Assembly: GCA_031291615.1 (NCBI GenBank) | Contig: JARLIS010000051.1 | Location: 124,001-188,000, forward strand | Direction: 5' to 3' | Length of the DNA stretch: 64,000 nt | Source: Parvibaculum sp. | GTDB lineage: Bacteria > Pseudomonadota > Alphaproteobacteria > Parvibaculales > Parvibaculaceae | Shown: one piece after another, positions 15,661 through 24,062 of the stretch | Layout of the letters: each line of letters begins with the position of its first letter | Position numbering within the stretch: the first letter of the stretch is position 1 | Position numbers and translations under genes: made by a program | The notes under the pieces: model-generated | The model's database searches: none | What the model was told of the DNA's origin: nothing | Seen by the model: the letters and a program-made list of their open reading frames with translations, nothing else

Positions 15661-16341
15661 ATGGGACGGATCGTGGGCAGGATGGCGGCCGCAAAAATGG
15701 ATGAAACCGTTTCGCCGCGGCGCGAGCGGATGCGGCTTCTGCTGGTGGAAGCGGCGACGCGGCTCTTCGCCAAGCAGGGCGTCGATGCGACGACCATCGA
15801 CGAGATCGTCGATCTGGCGGGCGTCGCCAAGGGCACCTTCTACAATTACTTCGTCGATCGTCCCGACATCGCCCATGCGGTCGCCTCGGCCACGCGGCAC
15901 AAGATGAATGCGGCGGTCGAGGAATTGAATCTCGGGATCGACGATCCGGCCGAGCGCGTTTCACGAGGGGTGCGCCTTTTTCTTGCGCTCGTCGCCCACG
16001 ACCCCGTCAGGGCGCGGATGCTGGCGCGCATCTATGAAGGCGGCGTCGACATCGCCTCGCATGGCAACGAGCATCTCGTCGGCGATCTCGAGGCAGGGAT
16101 CGAACAAGGACGCATCCATGTGCCGAGCGTCGATGTGGCGCTGCATCTCGTCGTCAGCCTGGGCACCGCGGGCATTCGGCATCTGCTCGATGTCGGCGCG
16201 GGCGAGGAGATCAAGCGCGGCGAAGGCTACGCACAACGTCTGACGATTGTTCTTCTGCAAGGGCTCGGCGTCGGCCCCGCAGAGATTGAAAGCATTCTGA
16301 AGCGCCCATTCGATGTGAGCCATCTCGGCATCTGGAAATAA
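15661..16341 (+). CDS. TetR/AcrR-family regulator of the aromatic-degradation operon
   Basis: A 226-residue TetR protein. The HTH domain spans about 25-75 (RLLLVEAATRLFAKQG; TTIDEIVDLAGVAKGTFYNY). The C-terminal part, residues 90-220, is the ligand domain without a named subtype. It starts 15 bp downstream of a tandem palindromic operator and is followed after 40 bp by the VOC dioxygenase, so it probably senses an aromatic substrate or intermediate and represses its own operon. Confidence 0.9.
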   Translation: MGRIVGRMAAAKMDETVSPRRERMRLLLVEAATRLFAKQGVDATTIDEIVDLAGVAKGTFYNYFVDRPDIAHAVASATRHKMNAAVEELNLGIDDPAERVSRGVRLFLALVAHDPVRARMLARIYEGGVDIASHGNEHLVGDLEAGIEQGRIHVPSVDVALHLVVSLGTAGIRHLLDVGAGEEIKRGEGYAQRLTIVLLQGLGVGPAEIESILKRPFDVSHLGIWK

Positions 16342-16381
16342 AGTCGCGCCTGTTCGCGCAAAAATTTTGGGGAGGAGCCCG

Positions 16382-17302
16382 ATGATCCGCGTGACCGATG
16401 TTGCCTATGTGCGCTTCCGTGCGCCGTCGCTCGACGAGATGGAAAAATTTCTCGACGAATTCGGCATGGTGCGCGCCGCGCGCAGCGAAACGACGCTCCA
16501 TATGCGCGGCGGCTATGCGCGGCCCTTCTGCCATGTCACGGAAAAGGGCGATCCCGCTTTTCTGGGCCTCGCGTTCTTTGCCGCGAACCTCGACGACCTG
16601 GCTCGGCTTGCGAGCGAGGAGGGCGTTCCCGTTCTCGATCACGATGCGCCCGGCGGCGGCAAGCTCGTTCGTCTCACCGATCCCGACGGCTTCATAGTTG
16701 AAGTCGTGGCCGGGCAGACGCGGCCGGAAAAACTTCCCATCCAGCGGCATCCGGTGCTGAACGACGCCGAAACGAAGCAGCGGGTGGGCGAGGCCCTGCG
16801 CATCGCTGGTGGCCCCTCGCAGGTGATGCGGCTCGGCCATTGCGTCCTCAACGTCACGGATTTCCGAAAGAGCGAGGCCTGGTACAAATCGCGCTTCGGT
16901 CTCGTCACCTCCGATGAGATTGAGCTCGCGCCCGGCGCGCCGCTCGGCGCTTTTCTGCGCTGCGACCGGGGTTCGGTCCATGTCGATCACCACACGCTTT
17001 TTCTCGTCGGCACGGGCACGCCCGGCTTCAACCACGCCGCTTTCGAGGTCGCTAATATGGACGATCTGATGGTCGGTCATCAGCATCTCGAACAGGCGGG
17101 CCGCCGCCATGAATGGGGCATCGGCCGGCATCTGCTCGGCAGCCAGATCTTCGACTATTGGCGCGACCCCTGGGGCCACACCGTCGAGCATTGGACGGAT
17201 GGCGACCTCTTCAACAATCAGACGCCGCCGAACAAGGCCGGGCTCGCCGAGCTGATGGGCAATCAATGGGGCCCGGCCGCTCCGCCCACCATGGGCAGCT
17301 GA
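16382..17302 (+). CDS. Two-domain VOC-family extradiol dioxygenase-like protein
   Basis: A 306-residue protein with two vicinal-oxygen-chelate modules (about 1-120 and 140-285), the arrangement of type I extradiol (catechol 2,3-) dioxygenases. In the C-terminal module the three metal ligands are recognisable: His in RLGHCVLNV, His in GFNHAAFEV and Glu in HTVEHWTDGD. The expected reaction is meta-cleavage of a catechol-type ring. GGGGAGGAG precedes ATG 16382. The gene lies between the TetR regulator and a FAH-type hydrolase, matching hydroxylation, ring cleavage and hydrolysis steps. Confidence 0.88.
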   Translation: MIRVTDVAYVRFRAPSLDEMEKFLDEFGMVRAARSETTLHMRGGYARPFCHVTEKGDPAFLGLAFFAANLDDLARLASEEGVPVLDHDAPGGGKLVRLTDPDGFIVEVVAGQTRPEKLPIQRHPVLNDAETKQRVGEALRIAGGPSQVMRLGHCVLNVTDFRKSEAWYKSRFGLVTSDEIELAPGAPLGAFLRCDRGSVHVDHHTLFLVGTGTPGFNHAAFEVANMDDLMVGHQHLEQAGRRHEWGIGRHLLGSQIFDYWRDPWGHTVEHWTDGDLFNNQTPPNKAGLAELMGNQWGPAAPPTMGS

Positions 17303-17331
17303 AGCCGTAAACGACAGGGAAGGAAACCAAT

Positions 17332-18204
17332 ATGAAGCTCGCGACATTCACCCATCGGGGTGCGACGCGTATCGGCGTTGTCAGGGATGACGGCGTTGTC
17401 GATCTCAGTGCAGCCGCGCCCGAACTTCCGCGCGAGATGACCGGATTTCTTGCGGCGGGCGCATCGGCAATGGTTCGCGCGAGCGACGTCGCCGCCAAGG
17501 CCGCGGCTCTGCCTCTCGGCGAGGTGACGCTGCGCGCGCCCGTTCTCAATCCGGGCAAGGTCCTCGCTATCGGTCTCAACTATCGCGATCATGTCGAAGA
17601 GAGCGGCGCGAAGATGCCGGAGTATCAGGTCTGGTTCAACAAGCAGCACAATTGCATCAACGACCCTTTCGGGACGATCAACCTGCCCGTCGTTTCCAAC
17701 ATGCTCGATTACGAGGCGGAGATGTGCTTCGTCATCGCCAAGCGTTGCAAGCATGTGCCGGTGGACAGGGCGCATGAGGTGATCGGCGGGTATTTCGTCG
17801 GCAACGATGTCAGTGTGCGCGACTGGCAGCTTCGCACCAATACCTGGCAGATCGGCAAGTCTTTCGACACGCATGGGCCGATCGGTCCCTGGCTCGTGAC
17901 GCCGGACGAGGTCGGCGATCCCCATGCGCTCGACATCAAGTGCTGGGTCAATGGCGAGCTGAGGCAGAACTCCAACACCAAGCATCTCATCTTCAGCTGC
18001 TTCGACCAGATCGCGCATTTGAGCCAGGCTTTCACGCTCGATGTCGGCGACGTGATTTTCACCGGCACGTCGAGCGGTGTCGGCATGGCGATGAAGCCGC
18101 CGGTCACGCTGAAGGTCGGCGATGTGGTCAAGGTCGAGATCGAGAAGCTCGGCCATATCGAAAATCGCGTCGTGCCGGAAAAGGCAGACACCATCATTGG
18201 CTGA
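17332..18204 (+). CDS. Fumarylacetoacetate hydrolase-family protein
   Basis: A 290-residue FAH-fold enzyme. The catalytic domain (about 75-285) contains the family landmarks: GLNYRDHVEESG, the metal-binding acidic pair in MLDYEAEMCFVI, FVGNDVSVRDWQ, and FTGTSSGVGMAM near the C-terminus. Relatives hydrolyse fumarylpyruvate or acylpyruvates, hydrate 2-oxopent-4-enoate or decarboxylate oxalocrotonate. In this operon it probably processes the ring-fission product. It is separated from the dioxygenase by 29 bp with an AGGGAAGGA ribosome site. Confidence 0.9.
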   Translation: MKLATFTHRGATRIGVVRDDGVVDLSAAAPELPREMTGFLAAGASAMVRASDVAAKAAALPLGEVTLRAPVLNPGKVLAIGLNYRDHVEESGAKMPEYQVWFNKQHNCINDPFGTINLPVVSNMLDYEAEMCFVIAKRCKHVPVDRAHEVIGGYFVGNDVSVRDWQLRTNTWQIGKSFDTHGPIGPWLVTPDEVGDPHALDIKCWVNGELRQNSNTKHLIFSCFDQIAHLSQAFTLDVGDVIFTGTSSGVGMAMKPPVTLKVGDVVKVEIEKLGHIENRVVPEKADTIIG

Positions 18205-18255
18205 TGCGGAAGTCCGCAAAGACGGGCGGAGCCATCTGGAGGGAGGGGCGAGGCG

Positions 18256-19758
18256 GTGAACAGTCCAACAGAAAAGACCGATGTGCTGATCGCGGGGCTC
18301 GGTCCGGTCGGCGCGGTGCTTGCGGTCTATCTCGGGCGGCTCGGCGTGAACGTCATCGCCATCGAGCGGGACAAAGGCGTTTATCCGGTGCCGCGCGCCG
18401 CGCATCTCGATCATGAAACGATGCGGCTCCTGCATCTCGCCGGCGGGGCGGAAGCGGTTGCCGCCGCCAGCCAGCCCCTGTCGTCCTATGAATTCCGTTC
18501 GGGCAGCGGCGAGCTTCTGATGGGTTTCCTGCCGGGCGGCGCGACCGCGCCTACGGGATTTCCGGCAAGTTCGATGTTTCATCAGCCGACGCTCGAACAT
18601 GCGGTGCGGGCGCGGCTTGCGACTTTGCCCAATGTGTCGGCGCGGCTCGGCCAGTCGATTGCCGGGTATGAAGCAAGCGGCGCCGGCGTCGTGGCGACGA
18701 TCAAAGGCGAGGAAGGCGACTATACCGTTGCAGCGCGCTTCCTTGTCGGTTGCGACGGCGGCGGCAGCATCGTCCGGCGGCTCGCGGGCATTGCGCTCGA
18801 CGATATGGGGTTCGACGAGCCATGGCTCGTGATCGACACCACGCTCAAGCATGGCGTGAAGGCGCTCAGCACGGCCGGCATCCAGTATTGCGATCCGAAG
18901 CGGCCGGTCACTTCAATGCCGATGGCGCCGGGCCGCCATCGCTGGGAGTTCATGCTGCGCGATGGCGAGACGCCGGAAGATATTTCTCGCGATGAGCGCA
19001 TCGCCGAGCTGATTGCGCCCTTTGCCGATCCGGCGAGCGTCGTCATCGAGCGCCGCGCGGTCTACCGCTTTCATGCGTTGAGCGCCCAGAGCTGGCGGAA
19101 AGGTCCGGTCCTTCTTGCGGGCGATGCCGCGCATCAGATGCCGCCTTTCATGGGGCAGGGGTTGTGCTCGGGCGTGAGGGACGCAGCGAACCTTGCCTGG
19201 AAACTTGCGGCCGTCATCGGCGGTCGCGCCTCCGACGCGCTTCTCGACAGCTATCAGGCCGAACGCGCGCCTCATGTGCAGGCGATCACGGAGGCGGCTG
19301 TCTTCATGGGCAGGGTCGTCTGTACACAGAATGAAGAAGAGGCGGCGGCGCGCGACCGCGACATGACGTCGAAGCCCGAGGCCGATCGCTACTCGGCCAT
19401 TCCCGGACTGAGCGGTCTTGGCGCGGGCATTCTCAAGGGCGATCCGGCGGCGGGCTCGATTTTTCCCGAGCCCTGGCTTGGCGCTGGGCGGCGTCTCGAC
19501 GATGTGGCCGGTCTTGCCCCCATTCTCGTGACGCGGCGGCGCGATGAAGCAACCGCCCGCTTCGAGGCGGATGGCGGATTCGTCGCCGATTTCAGCGACG
19601 GGTCGCTTGCTGACGCGCAAGGTCATCTCAAGGCGTTGATCGGCGAAGCCGAAGCCCTGCTGGTGCGTCCCGACAAGCATGTCTTCGGCCGCGGCAGTTC
19701 TTCAGCGCTGATCGCCGCCTGGAATGCATATCTTGCCTCCGGGGCGGTAGCGGCCTGA
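18256..19758 (+). CDS. FAD-dependent aromatic hydroxylase (MhpA-like)
   Basis: A 500-residue group A flavin monooxygenase. The dinucleotide fold is at DVLIAGLGPVGAVLAVYLGR (residues 9-28), the DG motif at FLVGCDGGGSIVRR, and the GD motif at LLAGDAAHQMPPFMGQG. The C-terminal part ends RPDKHVFGRG, as in 3-(3-hydroxyphenyl)propionate and related phenol hydroxylases. It should ortho-hydroxylate a phenolic substrate with NAD(P)H and O2, giving the catechol for the operon's dioxygenase. The start is GTG 18256 after GGGAGGGGCGAGG. It is the last gene of the operon and ends before a hairpin terminator. Confidence 0.9.
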   Translation: MNSPTEKTDVLIAGLGPVGAVLAVYLGRLGVNVIAIERDKGVYPVPRAAHLDHETMRLLHLAGGAEAVAAASQPLSSYEFRSGSGELLMGFLPGGATAPTGFPASSMFHQPTLEHAVRARLATLPNVSARLGQSIAGYEASGAGVVATIKGEEGDYTVAARFLVGCDGGGSIVRRLAGIALDDMGFDEPWLVIDTTLKHGVKALSTAGIQYCDPKRPVTSMPMAPGRHRWEFMLRDGETPEDISRDERIAELIAPFADPASVVIERRAVYRFHALSAQSWRKGPVLLAGDAAHQMPPFMGQGLCSGVRDAANLAWKLAAVIGGRASDALLDSYQAERAPHVQAITEAAVFMGRVVCTQNEEEAAARDRDMTSKPEADRYSAIPGLSGLGAGILKGDPAAGSIFPEPWLGAGRRLDDVAGLAPILVTRRRDEATARFEADGGFVADFSDGSLADAQGHLKALIGEAEALLVRPDKHVFGRGSSSALIAAWNAYLASGAVAA

Positions 19759-19793
19759 GCCGCGCTTTGGCATAATCACATTGAGTTGATAGG

Positions 19794-19822
19794 AAGGAAG
19801 GGTTCGAAGGGCCCTTCTTTTT
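19794..19822 (+). terminator. Rho-independent terminator of the aromatic operon
   Basis: Stem AAGGAAGGG / CCCTTCTTT (arms 19794-19802 and 19812-19820, one G-U pair), ending in a T run. It lies 36 bp after the hydroxylase stop and before the Rrf2 gene, so it isolates the sulfate region. Confidence 0.75.
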
Positions 19823-19828
19823 CACATT

Positions 19829-19906
19829 CAATTAGTGTTATTATGAATTGAATTCAGTCCCGTGTTGTAAATATGCCATTGACTTATGGCACCCCCGGTA
19901 ATTACC
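19829..19906. promoter_or_regulatory. Palindrome-rich promoter region of the Rrf2 gene
   Basis: An AT-rich block with three dyads: TGAATT-G-AATTCA (19844-19856), GCCAT-N6-ATGGC (19875-19890) and GGTAATTACC (19897-19906). The last ends 21 bp before the Rrf2 start. CAATTAGTGTTA (19829-19840) resembles CAATTAATACTA at 20389-20400 upstream of the sulfate-binding protein gene, so that 12-mer is a candidate shared regulator site. Promoter hexamers cannot be assigned with confidence; TTGACT at 19879 is one possible -35. Confidence 0.4.
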
Positions 19907-19927
19907 CTATTACACAGATAGACAATC

Positions 19928-20374
19928 ATGCTGTCGCAAAAAGCCAAATACGCGTTGAAAGCCATGCTCGCTCTAGCGGAACAGAAAAACGGGGAACTGC
20001 TGCAAGCGGCGGATATCGCCGAGCATCAGAACGTGCCCCGCAAGTTCCTTGAGCTCATCCTGCTCGAGCTGCGCAAGCAGGGGCTCATCCACAGTCATCG
20101 TGGAAAGCATGGCGGCTATGCACTGGCGAAGCCTGCCGACACGATCACCTTCGGCCAGATCGTCCGCATCATGGACGGGCCGCTGGCGCCCATACCTTGC
20201 GCCAGCCTGACGGGCTATCGGCGCTGCGTGGATTGCCAGGATGAAAAGGCCTGCGCTATCCGCAAGGCGATGCGCGAGGTCCGGGACGCAGCAGCGGGCA
20301 TCCTCGACGGGATGACTCTGGAAAGCGCGTGTAGCGGCGGTTCGGCCGGAGCGCGCGCGGCGCTCACCAGCTGA
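19928..20374 (+). CDS. Rrf2-family transcriptional regulator, probable sulfur regulator
   Basis: A 148-residue Rrf2 protein. The winged HTH covers residues 1-80 (LSQKAKYALKAMLALAEQ; VPRKFLELILLELRKQGLI; GKHGGYALAKP). Four cysteines follow at 91, 100, 103 and 109 in the region where IscR and NsrR bind Fe-S clusters, so a redox- or cluster-linked sensor is possible. It sits 66 bp upstream of the sulfate ABC genes in the same direction; CymR, another Rrf2 protein, controls sulfur metabolism in Firmicutes, so control of sulfate uptake is inferred. Confidence 0.88.
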   Translation: MLSQKAKYALKAMLALAEQKNGELLQAADIAEHQNVPRKFLELILLELRKQGLIHSHRGKHGGYALAKPADTITFGQIVRIMDGPLAPIPCASLTGYRRCVDCQDEKACAIRKAMREVRDAAAGILDGMTLESACSGGSAGARAALTS

Positions 20375-20440
20375 ACCAAAAAATTTGACAATTAATACTA
20401 GTGATTTGATCGACAATCAGGGCAACGGGGACCAAACCAC

Positions 20441-21460
20441 ATGACCCTTTCTACTCTTCTGACCCGGACGACGCTCCTCATCGGCGCGCTCTTCCTCCTC
20501 CTCGCCTCGACCTTCGAGGTCAAGGCGGACACCACTCTTCTCAACGTCTCCTACGATCCGACGCGCGAACTTTACGAGGCTTACAACAAGGCCTTCGCGG
20601 CGCATTGGAAACAGCAGACGGGCGAGACCGTTTCCATCCGCCAGTCGCATGGCGGTTCGGGCAAGCAGGCGCGCGCCGTCGTCGACGGCCTCAATGCCGA
20701 TGTCGTGACGCTGGCGCTTGCCGCCGACGTCGACCAGATCGCGGCGCTGACGGGCAAATTTCCGCTGAGCTGGCAATCGCGCCTGCCCGACAACAGCTCG
20801 CCCTATACCTCGACCATCGTGTTCCTGGTGCGCAAGGGCAATCCCAAGGCGATCAAGGATTGGGATGACCTCGTGAAGCCGGGCGTCTCCGTCGTCACGC
20901 CGAACCCGAAGACCTCGGGCGGCGCGCGCTGGAACTTCCTCGCAGCCTGGGCCTTTGCGCGTGAGAAATACGGCAGCGACGACAAGGCGAAGGCCTTCGT
21001 TGCCACCCTCTACAAGAATGTGCCCGTGCTCGACACCGGCGCCCGCGGCTCGACGACGACCTTCGTGCAGCGCGGCATCGGCGACGTGCTGATTGCCTGG
21101 GAGAACGAGGCCTATCTCGCGATCAACCAGCTCGGGCCCGACCAGTTCGAAATCGTCAATCCGTCGATCTCGATCCTGACGGAACCGACCGTCGCAGTCG
21201 TTGACGCGAATGCCTCCGGCAACGGCAATCTCAAGGCCGCGCAGGAATACCTGTCCTATCTCTATTCGCCCGAGGGGCAGCGCATCATCGCCGCGAATTA
21301 CTACCGTCCGCGGAAGCCCGAATATGCCGATCCGAAAGACATCGCCCGCTTCCCGAACATCAAGCTCGTGACGATCGACGAAGCCTTCGGCGGCTGGCGC
21401 AAGGCACAGAAGCTCTACTTCGGCGACGGCGGGGTCTTCGACCAGATCTACAAGCCGTAA
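20441..21460 (+). CDS. Sulfate ABC transporter periplasmic binding protein
   Basis: A 339-residue periplasmic protein with a signal peptide (hydrophobic 9-23, probable cleavage near residue 29 after EVKA). It belongs to the Sbp/CysP family: [29 protein letters not shown] and [12 protein letters not shown] are the usual signature regions, with [11 protein letters not shown] and GARGSTTTF further on. It binds sulfate or thiosulfate and delivers it to CysTW, encoded downstream. TTGACA at 20385-20390 is a possible -35 box, but no convincing -10 was found. Sbp and CysP cannot be told apart by eye, so no symbol is given. Confidence 0.93.
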   Translation: MTLSTLLTRTTLLIGALFLLLASTFEVKADTTLLNVSYDPTRELYEAYNKAFAAHWKQQTGETVSIRQSHGGSGKQARAVVDGLNADVVTLALAADVDQIAALTGKFPLSWQSRLPDNSSPYTSTIVFLVRKGNPKAIKDWDDLVKPGVSVVTPNPKTSGGARWNFLAAWAFAREKYGSDDKAKAFVATLYKNVPVLDTGARGSTTTFVQRGIGDVLIAWENEAYLAINQLGPDQFEIVNPSISILTEPTVAVVDANASGNGNLKAAQEYLSYLYSPEGQRIIAANYYRPRKPEYADPKDIARFPNIKLVTIDEAFGGWRKAQKLYFGDGGVFDQIYKP

Positions 21461-21500
21461 CCGCTACCGCTTCAACTTCATCACTTCGTATTTGCAATGC

Positions 21501-21521
21501 GGACTCAATGGAATTGAGTCC
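21501..21521 (+). promoter_or_regulatory. Perfect hairpin in the leader of the porin gene
   Basis: GGACTCAAT / ATTGAGTCC, a perfect 9-bp stem with a 3-nt GGA loop, between the binding-protein stop and the porin start (ending 19 bp before its ATG). There is no T run, so it is not a standard terminator. It may stabilise or process the mRNA between two genes needed in different amounts, or act as an operator. Confidence 0.5.
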
Positions 21522-21540
21522 GACCGAGAGGGGCTGACCC

Positions 21541-22896
21541 ATGAACAAGTTCTCATTCTACCTCGGCGCCAGCGTCGTTGCCTTGACGCTCGCCGGACCG
21601 GCCTTCGCGGAGGAATCCGCGGACCAGCTTCAGAAGCGCGTGGACGATCTCGAGGCGACCGTCGATGCGCTGCGTTCCGAAATCGCCGATATCCGCAAGA
21701 CACCGGATTTCAGCAAGGGCGCACCGAACTTCCAGACGACGAGCGGCGATTACAGCTTCAAGGTTCGCGGCCAGATCGCCGTCGATGCGGGCGTCTTCAA
21801 CGGCCGCAAGGGCACCGTCGACTATAATGACGGCACGGATATTCCGCGCGCGCGCCTCGGCGTCGACGGCACGTTCGCGAAGGATTGGGCCTATCGTCTC
21901 GAAGCCGATTTCTCCAAGGCGTCGCGCGACGACACGACGACCCAATCCGAGCTCGACGTGAAGGACGCCTATGTCAGCTATGGCGGCCTTGGCGAAAAGT
22001 GGAAGATCACGGTCGGCCAGCAGAAGACGCCGAACACGCTCGAGCGCGTCAATCCGAGCTCCGATCTGCTCTTCGTCGCGGTTCCGACCGCGGTCGAAGC
22101 CTTCACCAACCGCACCACGGCCGGCGGCGACTACAAGATCGGTACCGCCGTTGCCTATACGGACGTCAACTGGACGGCGACGGCCGGCATCTATGGCGAG
22201 AATCTCGGCGCGCAGGGCGGCTCCACCAATACCAGCAAGGATGAGGGCTGGGGCCCGGCGGCGCGCCTCACATGGGCGCCGATCAACAAGAACGACGAGG
22301 TTCTCCATCTCGGCGTTTCCGGCTACTACCGCACCACCGGCGGGCGGAACTCGATCCGCTTCCGCTCGCCCGCCGAAGTCACGATCGACAGCAACCGTCT
22401 CGTCGATACGGGCACGCTCACGGGCATCAACTCCTATTCGTTCGAAGGTCTGGAACTTGCCGGCGTTTACGGCCCGCTCTTCTTCCAGAGCGAATATCTG
22501 ACGACGCAGGTCGATCGGAAAGTCGGGAGCAGCCTCAACTTCGACGGCGCCTATGCCGAAGTCGCCTACGCGCTCACAGGCGAGAGCCGTCCTTACAAGG
22601 CGGGCGCCTTCTCGCGCCTGAAGCCGTCGAAGCCCTTCGATCTCAATTCAGGCGGCTGGGGCGCGTGGGAACTTGCCGGGCGTTACAGCACCATCGATCT
22701 CACCGACGGCGCATTCAAGGGCGGCAAGGAGAACAACTGGTCCTTCGGCGTCAACTGGTATCCGAACAGCTTCGTTCGCGTGCTTGCCGATTATGTGCGC
22801 TACGACGCCAAGGACAGCCTCGCTTCGCCGCCGGTCGCCGGCTCCTTCACGAATGCGGGCGACGCCTTCATCACGGAAGTGTCGGTCATCTGGTAA
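21541..22896 (+). CDS. Outer-membrane porin, OprO/OprP-like
   Basis: A 451-residue outer-membrane beta-barrel. The signal peptide covers 1-23 (ending GPAFA), followed by a short coiled coil (ADQLQKRVDDLEATVDALRS) of the kind that assists trimer formation, and then a barrel rich in alternating strands (FKVRGQIAVDAGVFNG; ITVGQQKTPNTLERV). The C-terminus ends in a strand with terminal Trp (FITEVSVIW). It resembles phosphate-selective porins O/P. Its location between the sulfate-binding protein and CysT suggests an anion channel for sulfate, an inference from context only. Confidence 0.88.
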   Translation: MNKFSFYLGASVVALTLAGPAFAEESADQLQKRVDDLEATVDALRSEIADIRKTPDFSKGAPNFQTTSGDYSFKVRGQIAVDAGVFNGRKGTVDYNDGTDIPRARLGVDGTFAKDWAYRLEADFSKASRDDTTTQSELDVKDAYVSYGGLGEKWKITVGQQKTPNTLERVNPSSDLLFVAVPTAVEAFTNRTTAGGDYKIGTAVAYTDVNWTATAGIYGENLGAQGGSTNTSKDEGWGPAARLTWAPINKNDEVLHLGVSGYYRTTGGRNSIRFRSPAEVTIDSNRLVDTGTLTGINSYSFEGLELAGVYGPLFFQSEYLTTQVDRKVGSSLNFDGAYAEVAYALTGESRPYKAGAFSRLKPSKPFDLNSGGWGAWELAGRYSTIDLTDGAFKGGKENNWSFGVNWYPNSFVRVLADYVRYDAKDSLASPPVAGSFTNAGDAFITEVSVIW

Positions 22897-22906
22897 GCGC
22901 GTCGCA

Positions 22907-23062
22907 GGGAGCGAACGTCAAAGACGGACCCCATCCGCCTCCCCGGATACCGCCGGACGTTCGCTCCCCAAGGAATTCGTGACGGGTTTCGCCGTTCCTC
23001 CCCGCCCAGCCGGTCCGTTCCTCCCGGCGAGGCGGGGCCAAACGAAACCCGCCGCGAATTCC
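22907..23062. repeat. Two large inverted repeats in the porin-cysT gap
   Basis: The first is GGGAGCGAACGTC (22907-22919) with its exact complement at 22956-22968, 36 bp apart. The second has 20-bp arms at 22972-22991 and 23043-23062 that match at 18 of 20 positions (GGAATTCG...GGGTTTCG). A GC-rich core between them can also pair (TCCCCGCC with GGCGGGG). No coding sequence is evident in this 294-bp gap. It could be an mRNA-processing structure or a dispersed repeat element. Confidence 0.7.
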
Positions 23063-23078
23063 CAGACGCGCGCAAAGG

Positions 23079-23113
23079 CGCCGCCTCGAAGCAGAGCTTC
23101 GAGGCGGCGTTTG
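23079..23113 (+). terminator. Terminator-like hairpin before cysT
   Basis: A perfect 13-bp stem CGCCGCCTCGAAG / CTTCGAGGCGGCG (23079-23091 and 23097-23109) with a 5-nt loop, followed by only three T residues. It could end or attenuate the binding protein-porin transcript before the cysTWA part, giving more binding protein and porin than permease. Confidence 0.6.
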
Positions 23114-23190
23114 CGACCAAATCTACAACTGATAAAGGCGAAATACGGGGCGTCCCGATCTGCTAAACTGCGCCCCATACAGATCACACA

Positions 23191-24051
23191 ATGAGCAGTT
23201 CAATGCTGAGCGACGTACTTCCGCGCCGGACACCGTCCGTGCTCCCCGGATTCGGAATCACCTTCGGCTTCGCGATGAGCTATCTCGGGCTCATCGTGCT
23301 GATCCCGCTCGCCGGCGTTTTCATCCGTTCGGCTGGCCTCGGCTGGGATGGCTTCTGGGCATTGGCGAGCGATGTGCGCACCGTCTCGGCGCTTAAGCTC
23401 AGCTTCGGCGCGGCGTTGGTCGGCGCTGCGGTCAATGTTGTCGCGGGGCTTCTCGTCACCTGGGTGCTGGTGCGCTACCGCTTTCCCGGCCATCGCATCG
23501 TCGATGCGATGATCGATCTGCCTTTCGCCTTGCCGACGGCTGTGTCGGGCCTCGCGCTTGCGGCGCTTTACGCGCCGAACGGCTGGATAGGGTCCATTCT
23601 CGCCGAGGCGGGCATCAAGGTCGCCTTCACGCCGGCCGGCGTCGTCGTCGCCTGCGTTTTCATCGGACTTCCTTTCGTCGTGCGCACCTTGCAGCCGGTT
23701 CTTGCCGACTTTCAGTCCGAGTTCGAAGAGGCGGCGGCGACACTCGGCGCGACGCGCTTCCAGACGGTGCGCCGCGTGATCTTTCCGGCGCTCCTGCCGC
23801 CGCTGCTGACGGGCTTTGCGCTCGCCTTTGCGCGGGCCGTCGGCGAATACGGTTCGATCATCTTCATCGCGGGCAATCTTCCCTACAAATCCGAGATTGC
23901 GCCGCTGCTCATCATCATCCGGCTTGAAGAATTCAACTATGGCGGCGCGACCGCCATTGCGACGATCATGCTGCTTCTTTCCTTCACGGTCATTCTTGCC
24001 GTCAATCTGCTGCAATCCTGGAGCCGGCGCCGCACCGGCTATGCGAGCTGA
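23191..24051 (+). CDS. cysT: Sulfate ABC transporter permease CysT
   Basis: A 286-residue inner-membrane permease with about six TM segments. The EAA loop that contacts the ATPase is visible ([21 protein letters not shown], about 186-206), and [17 protein letters not shown] is characteristic of CysT. With CysW it forms the channel for sulfate or thiosulfate import. It is 11 bp upstream of cysW. The gap to the porin carries a strong hairpin, so a separate promoter or processing step is possible. Confidence 0.93.
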   Translation: MSSSMLSDVLPRRTPSVLPGFGITFGFAMSYLGLIVLIPLAGVFIRSAGLGWDGFWALASDVRTVSALKLSFGAALVGAAVNVVAGLLVTWVLVRYRFPGHRIVDAMIDLPFALPTAVSGLALAALYAPNGWIGSILAEAGIKVAFTPAGVVVACVFIGLPFVVRTLQPVLADFQSEFEEAAATLGATRFQTVRRVIFPALLPPLLTGFALAFARAVGEYGSIIFIAGNLPYKSEIAPLLIIIRLEEFNYGGATAIATIMLLLSFTVILAVNLLQSWSRRRTGYAS

Positions 24052-24062
24052 GGGGGAGACAG

